Shown: positions 31,659 to 41,195 of the stretch, in pieces
Numbering within the stretch: the first letter of the stretch is position 1
How the letters are laid out: each line of letters begins with the position of its first letter
Source of the DNA: Acidobacteriota bacterium
GTDB taxonomy: Bacteria > Acidobacteriota > Vicinamibacteria > Vicinamibacterales > UBA8438
Direction of reading: 5' to 3'
DNA length: 64,000 bases
NCBI GenBank assembly: GCA_009861545.1
Contig: VXME01000070.1
Coordinates: 1 to 64,000 of the forward strand
Made by a program: the position numbers and the translations under genes
Notes under the pieces: model-generated
Told to the model about the DNA's origin: nothing
Database searches by the model: none
The model's input: the letters and a program-made list of their open reading frames with translations, nothing else

Positions 31659-32249
31659 ATGACTCGACATCCGAATCCCCGCGTGGCGGCGGCCCGCGTC
31701 GACGCGCTGTTCATCGACCGCTGGTCGCCGCGAGCCTTCTCGCCGGAGCCGCTGACCGAGGCCGACATCGCCTCGATGTTCGAGGCGGCGCGCTGGGCGC
31801 CTTCGTCGTCCAACGTCCAGCCGTGGCTCTTCCTGTACGAGACGGACGGCCCCGACCGGGAGGTCTTCGATTCCATCCTCAAGCCGCGCAACCGGGAGTG
31901 GGCGGCGAAGGCCCCGTTTCTGGGCTTCCTCTTCGCCAACACGCGCACGGCGGACGGCCGCGAGCCGCGCACCGCGCAGTTCGACGCCGGCGCGGCGTGG
32001 ATGTCGCTGGCGCTGCAGGCCCTGGCGCTGGGCATCTACACGCACGGGATGGCCGGCATCGACGTCGACGCGGCGCACGAGAGGCTGGGCGTCGACACCG
32101 AGCTCTGGACGGTGATGTGCGCGTTCGCGGCCGGGCGGATCGGCCCGCCGGAGGCGCTGCCGCCGGCGTTGCGGGAACGCGAGCTGCCGAAGGACGACCG
32201 CAAGCCGCTCGGCGAGATAGCGCACCGGGGCAAATGGAGATCGTCATGA
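31659..32249 (+). CDS. Nitroreductase-family flavoprotein
   Basis: 196 residues. FMN-binding nitroreductase signatures are SPRAFSPEPLTEADI, FEAARWAPSSSNVQPWLF and MSLALQALALGIYTHGMAG. The family reduces nitro compounds, quinones or similar with NAD(P)H. ATG 31659 starts the conserved region. Its stop overlaps the ATG of the sulfatase (ATGA at 32246-32249), so the two are cotranscribed, an unusual partnership without an obvious metabolic reason. Confidence 0.88.
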   Translation: MTRHPNPRVAAARVDALFIDRWSPRAFSPEPLTEADIASMFEAARWAPSSSNVQPWLFLYETDGPDREVFDSILKPRNREWAAKAPFLGFLFANTRTADGREPRTAQFDAGAAWMSLALQALALGIYTHGMAGIDVDAAHERLGVDTELWTVMCAFAAGRIGPPEALPPALRERELPKDDRKPLGEIAHRGKWRSS

Positions 32250-33793
32250 GGCTGCTCAAGCTGCTCGCCGTTCCGATGTTCGTGGTGGGTGCGACGTTCG
32301 TGGCTGGTGCGTTTCCGGGACCGTCGGGGGCGCAGGAGAGCGCTGCCACCCCCAACGTGGTGCTCATCCTCGCCGACGACCTGGGCTGGGGCGACGTCGG
32401 CGCGATGCATCCCGCTTCCGCAATCCGGACGCCGCACATCGACAGGCTCGCCGACGAGGGGATGCGCTTCGTGGACGCGCACTCGCCCTCGGGCGTTTGC
32501 ACGCCGACGCGCTATGCGCTGCTCACCGGACGCTACACCTGGCGGACGCGGCTGACCCGGGGCGTGCTGGGCGGCTACAGCCCGCCGCTGCTGGAGCCGG
32601 ACCGCCCGACCCTGGGGACGCTGCTCCAGGCGCAGGGCTACCGGACCGCCGCCATCGGCAAGTGGCATCTCGGCATGGACCTGCCGTACCTCGACCCAAC
32701 GGCGGAACGGAGCGAGCCGTGGGAGGGCGATCCCGGCATCGACTTCGGCGGCGTAATCACCGACAGCCCCGTTCACCACGGCTTCGACGAGTACTTCGGG
32801 GTCAGCGCGTCGCTCGACATGGCGCCCTACGTCTACATCCGCGACGACCGCTTCACGGCGCTCCCGACGCACGAGCAGCCGGCCGTGCCGTTCCCGTACT
32901 TCCTCCGCCACGGACCGCGGGCCGACGACTTCGTCATCGACGAGGTGCTCGACCGGCTGGTGGAAGAGGCGGTCGGCTTCATCGATCGGTCGGCGCAAAC
33001 CGGTGATCCGTTCTTCCTCTACTTTCCGCTGACCGCGCCGCACAAGCCGACGCAGCCCCACGAGCGGTTCCGGGGCGGCACGGGCCTCGGCGAGTACGGC
33101 GACTTCGTGGCGCAGGTGGACGATGCGGTCGGACAGGTGCTCGCGGCCCTGGACCGGGCGAGCGCCGGCGACGAGACGCTGGTGATCTTCACCTCCGACA
33201 ACGGCTCGTACATGTACCGCCGCGACGACGCGGCGCCGGATCACGTGGACGACCCGTCGATTCAGGCCTACCGCGTCGGCCGCCACCGCTCGAATGCCGA
33301 CTGGCGCGGTACGAAGGCCGACATCTGGGAGGGCGGCCACCGCGTGCCGTTCGTGGCGCGCTGGCCGGGCGTGGTCGAGCCGGGGTCGGAGTCTACCGCC
33401 ACTGTCGTCCATGCCGACCTCTACGCGACGCTGGCCGACATCGTCGGCGCCGCGCCCGGCCCCGATGCCGCGGAGGACAGCGTGTCGCTGCTGCCGATGC
33501 TGCGGGGCGAGCCGATGGCGCGCGGCGTGCCGGTGGTCCACCATTCCTCCGGCGGGATGTTCGCGATTCGCGACGGGGCGTGGAAGCTGGTGCTGGGCAA
33601 CGGGTCGGGCGGGCGCCAGGAGCCGCGGGGCGAGCCCTTCGGACGGCCCTATCAGCTATTCGACCTGTCGCGGGATCCCGCCGAGGCCCGCGACGTCGCG
33701 GCGGATCACCCGGAGGTCGTCGAGCGGCTCGAGGCGGCGCTGGAGCGTTTCCGGCGCACCGGCCGGAGCGCGCCGCTGAAAACCAGCCATTGA
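32246..33793 (+). CDS. Exported arylsulfatase A-like sulfatase
   Basis: This 515-residue protein has a signal peptide (MRLLKLLAVPMFVVGATFVAG), metal-binding LADDLGWGD (about 42-50), the formylglycine signature CTPTRYALLTGRY (Cys 85), GKWHLG, a second metal site TSDNGS and APHKPTQPH. It hydrolyses sulfate esters outside the cytoplasm. ATG 32246 was chosen: GGAGA lies five bases upstream and it overlaps the nitroreductase stop (ATGA). ATG 32234 is in frame. Confidence 0.92.
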   Translation: MRLLKLLAVPMFVVGATFVAGAFPGPSGAQESAATPNVVLILADDLGWGDVGAMHPASAIRTPHIDRLADEGMRFVDAHSPSGVCTPTRYALLTGRYTWRTRLTRGVLGGYSPPLLEPDRPTLGTLLQAQGYRTAAIGKWHLGMDLPYLDPTAERSEPWEGDPGIDFGGVITDSPVHHGFDEYFGVSASLDMAPYVYIRDDRFTALPTHEQPAVPFPYFLRHGPRADDFVIDEVLDRLVEEAVGFIDRSAQTGDPFFLYFPLTAPHKPTQPHERFRGGTGLGEYGDFVAQVDDAVGQVLAALDRASAGDETLVIFTSDNGSYMYRRDDAAPDHVDDPSIQAYRVGRHRSNADWRGTKADIWEGGHRVPFVARWPGVVEPGSESTATVVHADLYATLADIVGAAPGPDAAEDSVSLLPMLRGEPMARGVPVVHHSSGGMFAIRDGAWKLVLGNGSGGRQEPRGEPFGRPYQLFDLSRDPAEARDVAADHPEVVERLEAALERFRRTGRSAPLKTSH

Positions 33794-33794
33794 G

Positions 33795-33820
33795 TTGCTG
33801 AATTTCATGAAAATCAGCAA
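33795..33820. promoter_or_regulatory. 26-bp near-perfect palindrome upstream of broken ATPase gene
   Basis: Arms TTGCTGA and TCAGCAA flank a core containing TTTCATGAAA; only one symmetric base pair mismatches. It starts two bases after the sulfatase stop and ends 13 bases before the ATG of the DUF4143 pseudogene. This suggests an operator from the lost regulatory circuit or a protein-bound boundary. Confidence 0.5.
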
Positions 33821-33832
33821 TAGAATCGCTGG

Positions 33833-34155
33833 ATGTACCGTCGCGTCCTGAGTCTCCGCGCCCTCGTCGAGCACCGGTTCGTCTTCCTGTTCGGCCCCCG
33901 GCAGACCGGAGCCGCGGGAAGACCTGCGGGCCTATGTCGGCACGTACGTGCAGGAGGAGATTCAGGCGGAAGGGCTGACCCGCTCCATCGGCAACTTGCT
34001 ACAAGGGCCTGCTCGCGCTGGCTGAGGAGGTCCCGCTCCACCGGAAGCTGGTGGTCTGCCACGAGCCGCGCCGGCGGCGGGAGGAAAACGGCGTCGAGAT
34101 CGTGCCGGTTCGGGATTTTCTGAGCGAGTTGTGGGGAGACGCGATCGTCGAGTGA
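33833..34155 (+). pseudogene. Degraded DUF4143 ATPase gene
   Basis: Pieces of one protein appear in order but in different frames with large internal losses. The N-terminus MYRRVLSLRALVEHRFVFLF with GPRQTG is a P-loop that breaks off before its GKT. A mid part follows (EDLRAYVGTYVQEEIQAEGL and TRSIGNL), then the C-terminal YKGLLALAEEVPLHRKLVVC with VEIVPVRDFLSELWGDAI, ending TGA at 34155. These match the start, centre and end of AAA_14/DUF4143 ATPases such as those at 12120 and 41226. No functional product is expected. Confidence 0.8.
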
Positions 34156-34461
34156 GCGCGGCAACCAACTGCGCCTGCAGACACAAGTCATTGAATTATG
34201 TGCAGCGTGTGCTCATTCTTCAATGCGATGGAGGTTCGTCGGCACACCATCTCCGTCGGTTGGCGCTGCTCCTGCGGGAGTCTCCGGTCGTTGCTGTGCG
34301 CGCCGGTCTGCGCGGCGACATGCCGGGGGTGGCCGTCGAGGAGGCAGTCGGTCGGATACGATAGCGGAGCGCATGGAGACGTCAGCCGGAGGCTTGGAGG
34401 CGTGGATCTGCGCCCGTTCGCGAAGCGTTCACGCGAGTGCGAATTGCACTAGAGGTGTGAC
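34156..34461. other. 306-base gap without a recognised gene
   Basis: Between the ATPase relic and the amidase. Reading frames here have no recognisable protein character, and I see no RNA gene. A GAGGTG about five bases before the amidase ATG is its likely ribosome binding site, so the amidase promoter is probably in this gap. Confidence 0.4.
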
Positions 34462-35931
34462 ATGGCAAGAGCCCTCGATCGGCGCGAGTTCCTTGGGACC
34501 GGTGCGGTCGCGGCCGCCGCGTACGCGTTGAGCGGTCCCGCGTTCGCGCAGGCCACCGATCCGACCACGCTGAGCATTGCCGAGGCGCAGCGGCTGATTC
34601 GTGCCGGGGCGCTCTCGCCGCTGGAGCTGGTGGAGGCCTACCTGGAGCGCATCGGGCGCTTCGACGATCGCCTGAACGCCTTCGTCACCGTGACCGGCGA
34701 ACGCGCCGTGGCGCGCGCGCGGTCACTGGAGGCCGAGCTCGCCCGCGGGGGATGGCGCGGCCCGCTGCACGGCATTCCGATCGCGCTGAAGGACAACATC
34801 GACACGGCCGGCGTGCTGACCACCGCCGCGAGCGCGGTGTACGCGGACCGCGTGCCGGACGAGGACGCCGAGGTGGTGACGCGGCTCGAGGCGGCCGGCG
34901 CCGTCATCGTGGGCAAGCTCAACATGCACGAGTTCGCCTACGGCGGGACGTCGGCGTTCACGCACACCGGCCCCGTGCGCAATCCGTGGGACGCGGACCG
35001 CATCGCCGGCGGGTCGTCCGGCGGCTCCGGCGCGGCGGTCGCCGCGCGGCTGTGCGCTGGCGCCCTGGGGACTGATACCGGCGGATCGGTGCGCATTCCG
35101 GCCGCCCACTGCGGCATCGCCGGTCTGAAGCCGACCTACGGGTTGGCCAGCATTCGCGGCATCATCCCGCTCAGCGTGTCGCTCGATCACGTCGGCCCGA
35201 TGTGCCGGACGGTGGCCGATTCCGCGCTGCTGCTGCAGGCGCTGGCCGGATACGATCCGCGCGGCATCGCGAGCATCCGCGCGCAGGTGCCCGACTACGC
35301 CAGCGCCCTGCTGCACCGCACATCGTCGCTGCGCCTCGGCGTGCCCCGCACGCCGTTCTACGACGACCTGGACCCGCAGGTCGCCCAGGCGGTCGATCGG
35401 GCGCTCCCCGTGCTGACCGACCTCACGGCGAGCACGCGGGACGTGCAGTTGCCGGCGCTGCCGCAGGCCCGTCCCGTGGCGGTCGAGTCCTACGCGTATC
35501 ACGCCAGTCTGCTCGACGAGAGCCGGGAGCTGTACGAGGAGAGCACGCTGGCGCGCATCGAGCCCGGCGCCGAGGTGCCCGCCACGGAATACGCCGCAGC
35601 GCTCTATCAGTTGAAGCTGGTGCGAAAAGCAATCGCGGGCGTGTTCGACGACGTGGATCTGCTGGTCACGCCGACGTTGCCGATACTGCCGGTCGGGATC
35701 GACGCGGCCCGCGAGTCGCCGCTCGAAGCGACCCGGATCCTGATCCGCAACACCGCGCCATTCAATTCCTACGGGACTCCGGCGATCACCGTTCCCTGCG
35801 GATTCAGCCGGGAAGGCCTGCCCATCGGCTTGCAGATCTGCGGCCGCGCCCTGGGCGAAGTCGACGTGCTCGCCCTCGCGCACGCCTACGAGCAGGCGAC
35901 CGACTGGCACGGGCGCACGCCGCCGCTGTGA
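34462..35931 (+). CDS. Tat-exported amidase (amidase-signature family)
   Basis: 489 residues. A twin-arginine signal (DRREFLGTGAVAAAAYALSG) predicts folded export. The Ser-Ser-Lys triad is complete: Lys 110 in GIPIALKDNID, the serine pair in AGGSSGGSGAAVAA (185/186) and the nucleophile in GTDTGGSVRIPAA (Ser 209). The family hydrolyses amides or transfers amide nitrogen; GatA is its cytosolic cousin, but the signal peptide and absence of gatC/gatB argue for a periplasmic amidase. It is monocistronic. Confidence 0.9.
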   Translation: MARALDRREFLGTGAVAAAAYALSGPAFAQATDPTTLSIAEAQRLIRAGALSPLELVEAYLERIGRFDDRLNAFVTVTGERAVARARSLEAELARGGWRGPLHGIPIALKDNIDTAGVLTTAASAVYADRVPDEDAEVVTRLEAAGAVIVGKLNMHEFAYGGTSAFTHTGPVRNPWDADRIAGGSSGGSGAAVAARLCAGALGTDTGGSVRIPAAHCGIAGLKPTYGLASIRGIIPLSVSLDHVGPMCRTVADSALLLQALAGYDPRGIASIRAQVPDYASALLHRTSSLRLGVPRTPFYDDLDPQVAQAVDRALPVLTDLTASTRDVQLPALPQARPVAVESYAYHASLLDESRELYEESTLARIEPGAEVPATEYAAALYQLKLVRKAIAGVFDDVDLLVTPTLPILPVGIDAARESPLEATRILIRNTAPFNSYGTPAITVPCGFSREGLPIGLQICGRALGEVDVLALAHAYEQATDWHGRTPPL

Positions 35932-35975
35932 ATCGTGCGGCGCACTGGTTGGCGCGACGGGTGCGGGGGACTGCT

Positions 35976-37778
35976 TCAGGTCCGCATGACCCCCAGGACC
36001 TGGACCGCTTCCTCGACCTCTTCCTCGTAGGTGAGCGGCGTCGATGACGCCAGCCTGTCTCGCCGGAGCGTAATGCAGGCTGCCAGGCAGGCGATCAGAA
36101 GGGCACAAGCGATGCTCCACCGCAGTGGCGCGGCCAGCAGCCACAGCTCCAGCCGCGCCGTCCACCAGGCGTACGCCGTCAGGGCGAGCGCATAGACCGG
36201 CCACAGGTACTTCACGTTCGCCTTGCCCGGCACGTAGCTGCAGGCGAAAGGCATCTTGTGGAAGCCGCACAACAGCAGTTCTGTCAGGCAGGCGGACATC
36301 AGCAGCCAGAAGGCGGTATGTTGCAACGCCGCTGCGGGTCCCCACCACGCGGCGTAGACGGGAAGCGTCACGCCGACGATCGGCAGTGCGCCGAGCAGCC
36401 ACATCGCTTTCCGCGACCCGTTCAGGTAGGCCGCCTTGTCGTCGATCTCGGTCATGACGAAGACCCGGTTCGCACGGATCTGGGTCGGGATCGCGAACAG
36501 CACCCGCAGCGCCACGAGCACGAAGAACGAGAGCACGAGGGGAATCGATAGCAGCCGCGCCGACGGTCTCGAAAGCGACTCGCTCAGGGCGTTCTCGGCG
36601 ACGCCCGTGATCGGGCTCAGGAACGAGCCGACGACGAACGCCAGTCCGACGCCGACGTAGGCCGCGACGAGCAGCCGATGGCGGCGGCTGCGGGTCAGGC
36701 TCCGTGCGGCGAACGCCACGATGCCCTGCTCCACCGGATGTCGCAGGATGGTCGCGCTCGCTACGCGACTTGCCGCGCGCAAGACGAGACCGGCCGGTCG
36801 CGCAACGTCCGGCGGCGTTTCCAGCGCGTGCCTGACGACCCGTCGAAAGACGGCGCCGTAGGCGAGTGTCGCGATCGTGAGCGTGACGACGAGCGCTAGC
36901 AGGCCTGCGACAGCCAGACCTCGAAACGCTTCCGGGTCGAAGCCCCAGATGATCTCGTAGACCCCGAGGAACCACACGGGCGGCAACCAGATCCCGGCGC
37001 GGCTGCTCGTCAGCCCGACGAACGCGTACGGGCCGTCCGCCGCGGCCAGTGCCTCGCTCGTCGCCCCGGGGTCGATGGCGGCCAGCCTGACCAGCAGCCC
37101 CGGCGCGAAGACGAGCCATTCGATCAGGACGATGACGAACAGCAATTGCGCGAGCATCGATACCCGTCGCAGCAAACGCACGGGAAGGACGAGGGCGAGG
37201 CACGCCTGCAACGCGGCCAGGGCGAGGAACACCAGCAGGCCCGCGGAAACCGTCGCCATGAAGTGCGCCACCGGGTAGCGCAGGAACGCCTCGAGCGGAA
37301 GGTAGTTTCCGGCGACGAAGGAGAAGATCACCGTGCCCGGCAGGTTCACCACGATCGCGAAGCCGACCACGACGGCGATCAGCGCCGAGAGCCTTGCGAA
37401 CACGAGCGTGCGCGTGCGTATCGGCAGGCTGCCGGCCACGATCGCGTCGCGGCGGTCGGGGAAGAGCTTGTCCCACACCAGCACCGTGACGAACCCGACG
37501 GCGGCCATCGAGTAGCCGATGAAGTAGAGCTTCTGCGGCACCGCTCTGAGCGCCAGCTCCTCGTCGGTCATCCACGAGCCGTAGGACAGGGAGACGAACA
37601 GGGCGAAGATCGCCGGGGGAATCATGAACACGGCGGCCAGCCAGAGCGCCGACTGGCGCAGGTCGACCGTTTCGGGGACGAGGTCGTTCTCGAACAGCCC
37701 GCCCAGGAAGGTCCGGAACAGGAGCCGGAACTGCGCTCGCTCATCGTCGACCCCGGTGCCGCGGCCCCTGCCCGTCAC
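35976..37778 (-). CDS. ABC transporter permease, large multi-span membrane protein
   Basis: A 600-residue protein with about a dozen transmembrane helices (for example IIPPAIFALFVSLSYGSW-like, VVVGFAIVVNLPGTVIFSFVAG and PLVLSFFVLVALRVLFAI segments) and few long loops. GTG 37778 overlaps the stop of the ATPase gene (GTGA at 37775-37778), so it is its dedicated permease. The helix-rich type with no large periplasmic domain fits ABC-2-like exporters. The substrate is unknown. It is last in the PadR-controlled operon. Confidence 0.82.
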   Translation of the reverse strand: MTGRGRGTGVDDERAQFRLLFRTFLGGLFENDLVPETVDLRQSALWLAAVFMIPPAIFALFVSLSYGSWMTDEELALRAVPQKLYFIGYSMAAVGFVTVLVWDKLFPDRRDAIVAGSLPIRTRTLVFARLSALIAVVVGFAIVVNLPGTVIFSFVAGNYLPLEAFLRYPVAHFMATVSAGLLVFLALAALQACLALVLPVRLLRRVSMLAQLLFVIVLIEWLVFAPGLLVRLAAIDPGATSEALAAADGPYAFVGLTSSRAGIWLPPVWFLGVYEIIWGFDPEAFRGLAVAGLLALVVTLTIATLAYGAVFRRVVRHALETPPDVARPAGLVLRAASRVASATILRHPVEQGIVAFAARSLTRSRRHRLLVAAYVGVGLAFVVGSFLSPITGVAENALSESLSRPSARLLSIPLVLSFFVLVALRVLFAIPTQIRANRVFVMTEIDDKAAYLNGSRKAMWLLGALPIVGVTLPVYAAWWGPAAALQHTAFWLLMSACLTELLLCGFHKMPFACSYVPGKANVKYLWPVYALALTAYAWWTARLELWLLAAPLRWSIACALLIACLAACITLRRDRLASSTPLTYEEEVEEAVQVLGVMRT

Positions 37779-38539
37779 AGCTTCATCGCCTCCACCAGCC
37801 CGCCCGCCACCTGTTCGGCGTCGTCCTGCCCCGCGAGTTGCGTGAACACCCCTTCGAGCGACGGCTGGCGCATCAGCGCCCGCAGCCGTTCGACGCGATC
37901 CGCCGCGGCCACCCGCCCCTCCCGCAGGATGACGACCGACGAGCAGATCTGCTCGACCATCTCGAGGATGTGCGAGCTGTAGATGACGATCTTGCCGCGG
38001 GCCGCCAGCGCCCGAATGAGCTGCTTCAGGACGAGCGTCGCGCCGACGTCGAGACCGGAGGACGGCTCGTCGAGAATGACGATCTCCGGATCGTGCAGCA
38101 GCCCGGCCGCGATCAGGATTTTCTGGCGCATGCCCTTCGAGTAGGCCGAGAGCCGGGCGTGCCGGTCGTCGTAGATGTCGAAGAGCCGGAGGAACCGGTC
38201 GATCTTCTCGTCGAGCACACTGGCTTCCATCTGCCGGAGCCGTCCGACGAGCGTCAGGTACTCGGGACCGGTCAGGTACGAATAGAGGTCGGGTGTTTCC
38301 GGCACGTACCCGATCCGGCGCCGGTGCCCGAGGAGATCGTTCCGGATGTCCTCGCCGTGGACGCGGATCTCGCCGTCCGTCGGCTCGAGGAGCCCCGCGA
38401 CCATGTTGACCGTCGTCGACTTGCCGGAACCGTTCGGGCCCAGGTAGCCGAGCACGTCGCCGGGGCGGACCGAGAAGCTGACGTCGCGGACCGCGGCCAG
38501 CGCGCCGTAGTACTTGGTGACGCTCACCACATCGAGCAT
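37775..38539 (-). CDS. ABC transporter ATP-binding protein
   Basis: This 254-residue ATPase has Walker A GPNGSGKST (34-42), the signature SAYSKGMRQKILIA, Walker B EIVILDEPSSGLD and an H-loop (YSSHILEMVEQI). The type is that of multidrug/bacteriocin exporters (CcmA/NatA-like). An AAGGAGA Shine-Dalgarno precedes ATG 38539. It overlaps the downstream permease by four bases. Confidence 0.93.
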   Translation of the reverse strand: MLDVVSVTKYYGALAAVRDVSFSVRPGDVLGYLGPNGSGKSTTVNMVAGLLEPTDGEIRVHGEDIRNDLLGHRRRIGYVPETPDLYSYLTGPEYLTLVGRLRQMEASVLDEKIDRFLRLFDIYDDRHARLSAYSKGMRQKILIAAGLLHDPEIVILDEPSSGLDVGATLVLKQLIRALAARGKIVIYSSHILEMVEQICSSVVILREGRVAAADRVERLRALMRQPSLEGVFTQLAGQDDAEQVAGGLVEAMKL

Positions 38540-38559
38540 GCGACTCTCCTTCGGGCGCG

Positions 38560-40836
38560 TCACTCCCGCAACATCGCCCCCACATCGAGCCGGCCGACAC
38601 GCGCCGCCGGACCGATACAGGCCACGACCGACACACCGAGGATCAGCGAGCAGACGGCGACGACGATCCACGGGTCGGCCAGGCCGATCTCGAACAGCTC
38701 CAGGCTCAGGGCGCGACTCGCCGCGATGGCAAGGAGCGCGCCGGCGCACAGGCCGGCCAGCACGCACGCCAGGGTCGAGCGCAGCAGCTCGGCGAGAACC
38801 CGGCTCCGCCTCGCACCGAGCGCCTGGCGCAGCGCGAGCTCGCGCAGTCGGCGATTCGCAGTATCGCTCACCATCCCGAAGACGCCGAGCGCCGCCAGCA
38901 GCGCGGACCCCACTCCGAACGGGAGCAACAACGCGCTCTGGAACCGCTCCCGCGACAGCGCGCGCTCGACGAGCTCCGCCGTGGTGAGGTCGGCGCTCAT
39001 CGGTTGTTCCGGGTCCACCTCGGCGAGCGCGCGGCGCAGGACTGCCCGTGCCGCGGCGGGGCCGGCGGTCGTGCGGACCACGACGTACCGCAACGGAATG
39101 GCCGTCTGCGTGTAGGGCAGGAACACGTCGCCTACTTCCGCGTTCGCTCCCAGTCGTGCAATCACGTCCCGAAAGAACCGCCGCCGGGCGGCCGCGTCGG
39201 GGTAGCGCACGCGGCTCGGGTTCACGAAGGCGGTCAGTACGCTCTCGCGGTCGAAGCCCAGGTCGGCGCGGTGCAGATTGAGGAAGCTCACGGTGAGTGC
39301 CCCGGCGACGATCAGCAGCGCTGCCGTCCCGGCCACCTCGACGGTGAGCAGCGCGCTGCCGAATCGCGCGGCGCGGGTCGAGCCGCCGACGCCGGCCGCC
39401 CTGCCGCGGAGGAGCGCTTCGATGGACGGGGCCCCGACCGCCATCAAGGGGACGCACCCGATCGCGAGGGTGACCGCCACGAGACACGCTGCGGCGAACA
39501 GGAGTGACCGGCCGTCGATCGACGCGGAGGCGATCCGGGCGATGCCGTCCGGCGCGAGCGCGACCACCGCGTCGAGGATCGCGACCGCCAGGCCGATCCC
39601 GACGATGGCGCCCAGGGTCGCGAGGACCAGCCCCTCGGCCGCGAACTGCCGCAGGAGATCGCGGTTCGAGGCGCCGAGGCCGAGACGTAGCGCCACCTCG
39701 CCGCCGCGGCGGGCCGCGCCCGTCGCCAGCAGCCCGCTCAGGTTGACGATCGCGACGAGCAGCAACACGACCGCGCCGGCGAACAGCAGCGCCGCGATGA
39801 CCCGCGCGTTTCCCAGTATGTGCTCCCGCAGCGGCGTGAGCGCCGCCGCCTGATCCTCGACGTTCGAGCCCGCACGCTGTGCCTGCTGTCGCGACACGAT
39901 CCCGTCGAGCTCGGCGGCCGCCTGTCCGCGCGACACGCCCGGGCGCAGTCGCCCGATCACTTGCAGGAACACCGTCCGGTTGGTGGCCAGTCCGGGCCGC
40001 GTGCCGAGCGCCGTGAAGACGTCGACGCCCTGCGGAAAGACGAGCCCGGCCGGGAGAATGCCGATCACGGTGAAGTCGACGCCGGTGAGCGTCAGGCCGG
40101 ATCCGATCGCCTCGGGGTCCGCGCCGAGGATGTTCGTCCAGAACGCGTGCGTGAGCACTACCGTCGGCTGGGCTCCCTCCCGGTCGTCCGTCGCCGTGAA
40201 GGTGCGTCCGAGCATCGGCCGCACGCCGAGCACGTCGAAGAACTCGCCGGTGACTCGTGCGCTCTCGATGGCGACCGGGTCGCCGCGGCCGGTCAGGACG
40301 TAGCTGTACCCGTAGACGGTGGTCGGCAGGGCGGCGAGTCCCTCGAAGCTCGTCGATTGCGCCCGCCACTCCAGGAACTCTGGGTAGGAGAGCTCGATGA
40401 ACCGCGTAGGGTCGTTGCGGCTGGTTTTCCAGCCGGCCACGAGGCGCTCCTCCTGCGGAAACGGAAGGGGCTGGAGCACGACGGTGTCCAGGACCCCGAA
40501 CATGGCGGTGCTCGCGCCGATGCCCAGGGCCAGTGTGACGACAGCGAGAATCGGGACGCGGGAATGCGCCCCCTTGAACTGGCGGCGCAGGGCGTACCGG
40601 ACTTCGCGTCCGAGGTCCTCGATCCACCGTGTGCCGCGGGCGTCGCGGCACAGCTCCTTGATCTGGTCCAGCCCGCCGAACTCCAGCCGGGCGAGTCTGC
40701 GCGCCTCACTCGCGGACATGCCGGCCCGGATGTGGTCGGCCACCTGCCGCGCGACGTGGTCGCGCAACTCGGCGTCGAGCTCGTCCTCCGCCCGATTACG
40801 ATGGAGCAGCCGCGGCAGCGCCTGCCGCCAGCTCAC
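38560..40836 (-). CDS. MacB/FtsX-like orphan permease (ADOP type) with cytosolic N-terminus
   Basis: A 758-residue permease. An N-terminal cytosolic helix bundle (AEDELDAELRDHVARQVADH, ARRLARLEFGG) is typical of acidobacterial duplicated orphan permeases. A transmembrane helix, a large MacB-like periplasmic domain and FtsX-type helices follow, the whole pattern being duplicated (FtsX regions near residues 330-480 and 650-758, including RRLRELALRQALGARRSRVL). GTG 40836 overlaps the PadR stop (GTGA). These proteins usually lack their own ATPase, but here an ABC ATPase follows 20 bases on. Confidence 0.88.
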   Translation of the reverse strand: MSWRQALPRLLHRNRAEDELDAELRDHVARQVADHIRAGMSASEARRLARLEFGGLDQIKELCRDARGTRWIEDLGREVRYALRRQFKGAHSRVPILAVVTLALGIGASTAMFGVLDTVVLQPLPFPQEERLVAGWKTSRNDPTRFIELSYPEFLEWRAQSTSFEGLAALPTTVYGYSYVLTGRGDPVAIESARVTGEFFDVLGVRPMLGRTFTATDDREGAQPTVVLTHAFWTNILGADPEAIGSGLTLTGVDFTVIGILPAGLVFPQGVDVFTALGTRPGLATNRTVFLQVIGRLRPGVSRGQAAAELDGIVSRQQAQRAGSNVEDQAAALTPLREHILGNARVIAALLFAGAVVLLLVAIVNLSGLLATGAARRGGEVALRLGLGASNRDLLRQFAAEGLVLATLGAIVGIGLAVAILDAVVALAPDGIARIASASIDGRSLLFAAACLVAVTLAIGCVPLMAVGAPSIEALLRGRAAGVGGSTRAARFGSALLTVEVAGTAALLIVAGALTVSFLNLHRADLGFDRESVLTAFVNPSRVRYPDAAARRRFFRDVIARLGANAEVGDVFLPYTQTAIPLRYVVVRTTAGPAAARAVLRRALAEVDPEQPMSADLTTAELVERALSRERFQSALLLPFGVGSALLAALGVFGMVSDTANRRLRELALRQALGARRSRVLAELLRSTLACVLAGLCAGALLAIAASRALSLELFEIGLADPWIVVAVCSLILGVSVVACIGPAARVGRLDVGAMLRE

Positions 40837-41180
40837 CGCGCGCCTCCGCTCGCGGCGCCGAGAATCAACCCGACCGCCTCTGCCAGCCGGGCCCAGCTTT
40901 CGGTCTCCGCTTGCAACTGCGCGCGGCCCTTCGGCGTCAGCCGATAGAACTTCGCGTCGCGGCCGGTGTCCGACGGCTTCCACTCCGCGGTCAGCAATCC
41001 CCGCCGTTCCAGCCGGTGGAGCGCGGGATAGAGCGAGCCCTGCGGTACCTGGAGCACGTCGCGCGAGACCTGCTTGATGCGCTGGGCGATGCCGTAGCCG
41101 TGTATCGGGCCGGAGGCCGCCACCTGCAGCACCAGCAGGTCTAGCGTGCCCTGCGGCAGATCCGTCCTGGGTATGGTCAT
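40833..41180 (-). CDS. PadR-family transcriptional repressor
   Basis: This 115-residue winged-helix protein (PQGTLDLLVLQVAASGPIHG, YGIAQRIKQVSRDVLQVPQG, LYPALHRLERRGLLTAEW, KFYRLTPKGRAQLQAET) is the short PadR-s2 type. It heads a four-gene export operon and should bind the palindrome at 41196-41223 just upstream of its start, giving autoregulation relieved by a ligand. Confidence 0.93.
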   Translation of the reverse strand: MTIPRTDLPQGTLDLLVLQVAASGPIHGYGIAQRIKQVSRDVLQVPQGSLYPALHRLERRGLLTAEWKPSDTGRDAKFYRLTPKGRAQLQAETESWARLAEAVGLILGAASGGAR

Positions 41181-41195
41181 CCGGATACCTCTGTC

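Noticed and set aside
34462-35931. GatA subunit of the tRNA amidotransferase
   Set aside because: A Tat signal peptide is present and gatB/gatC are not adjacent.
34723-37575. A long minus-strand frame spanning amidase and permease genes
   Set aside because: Crosses two real genes in other frames and shows no conserved motif.
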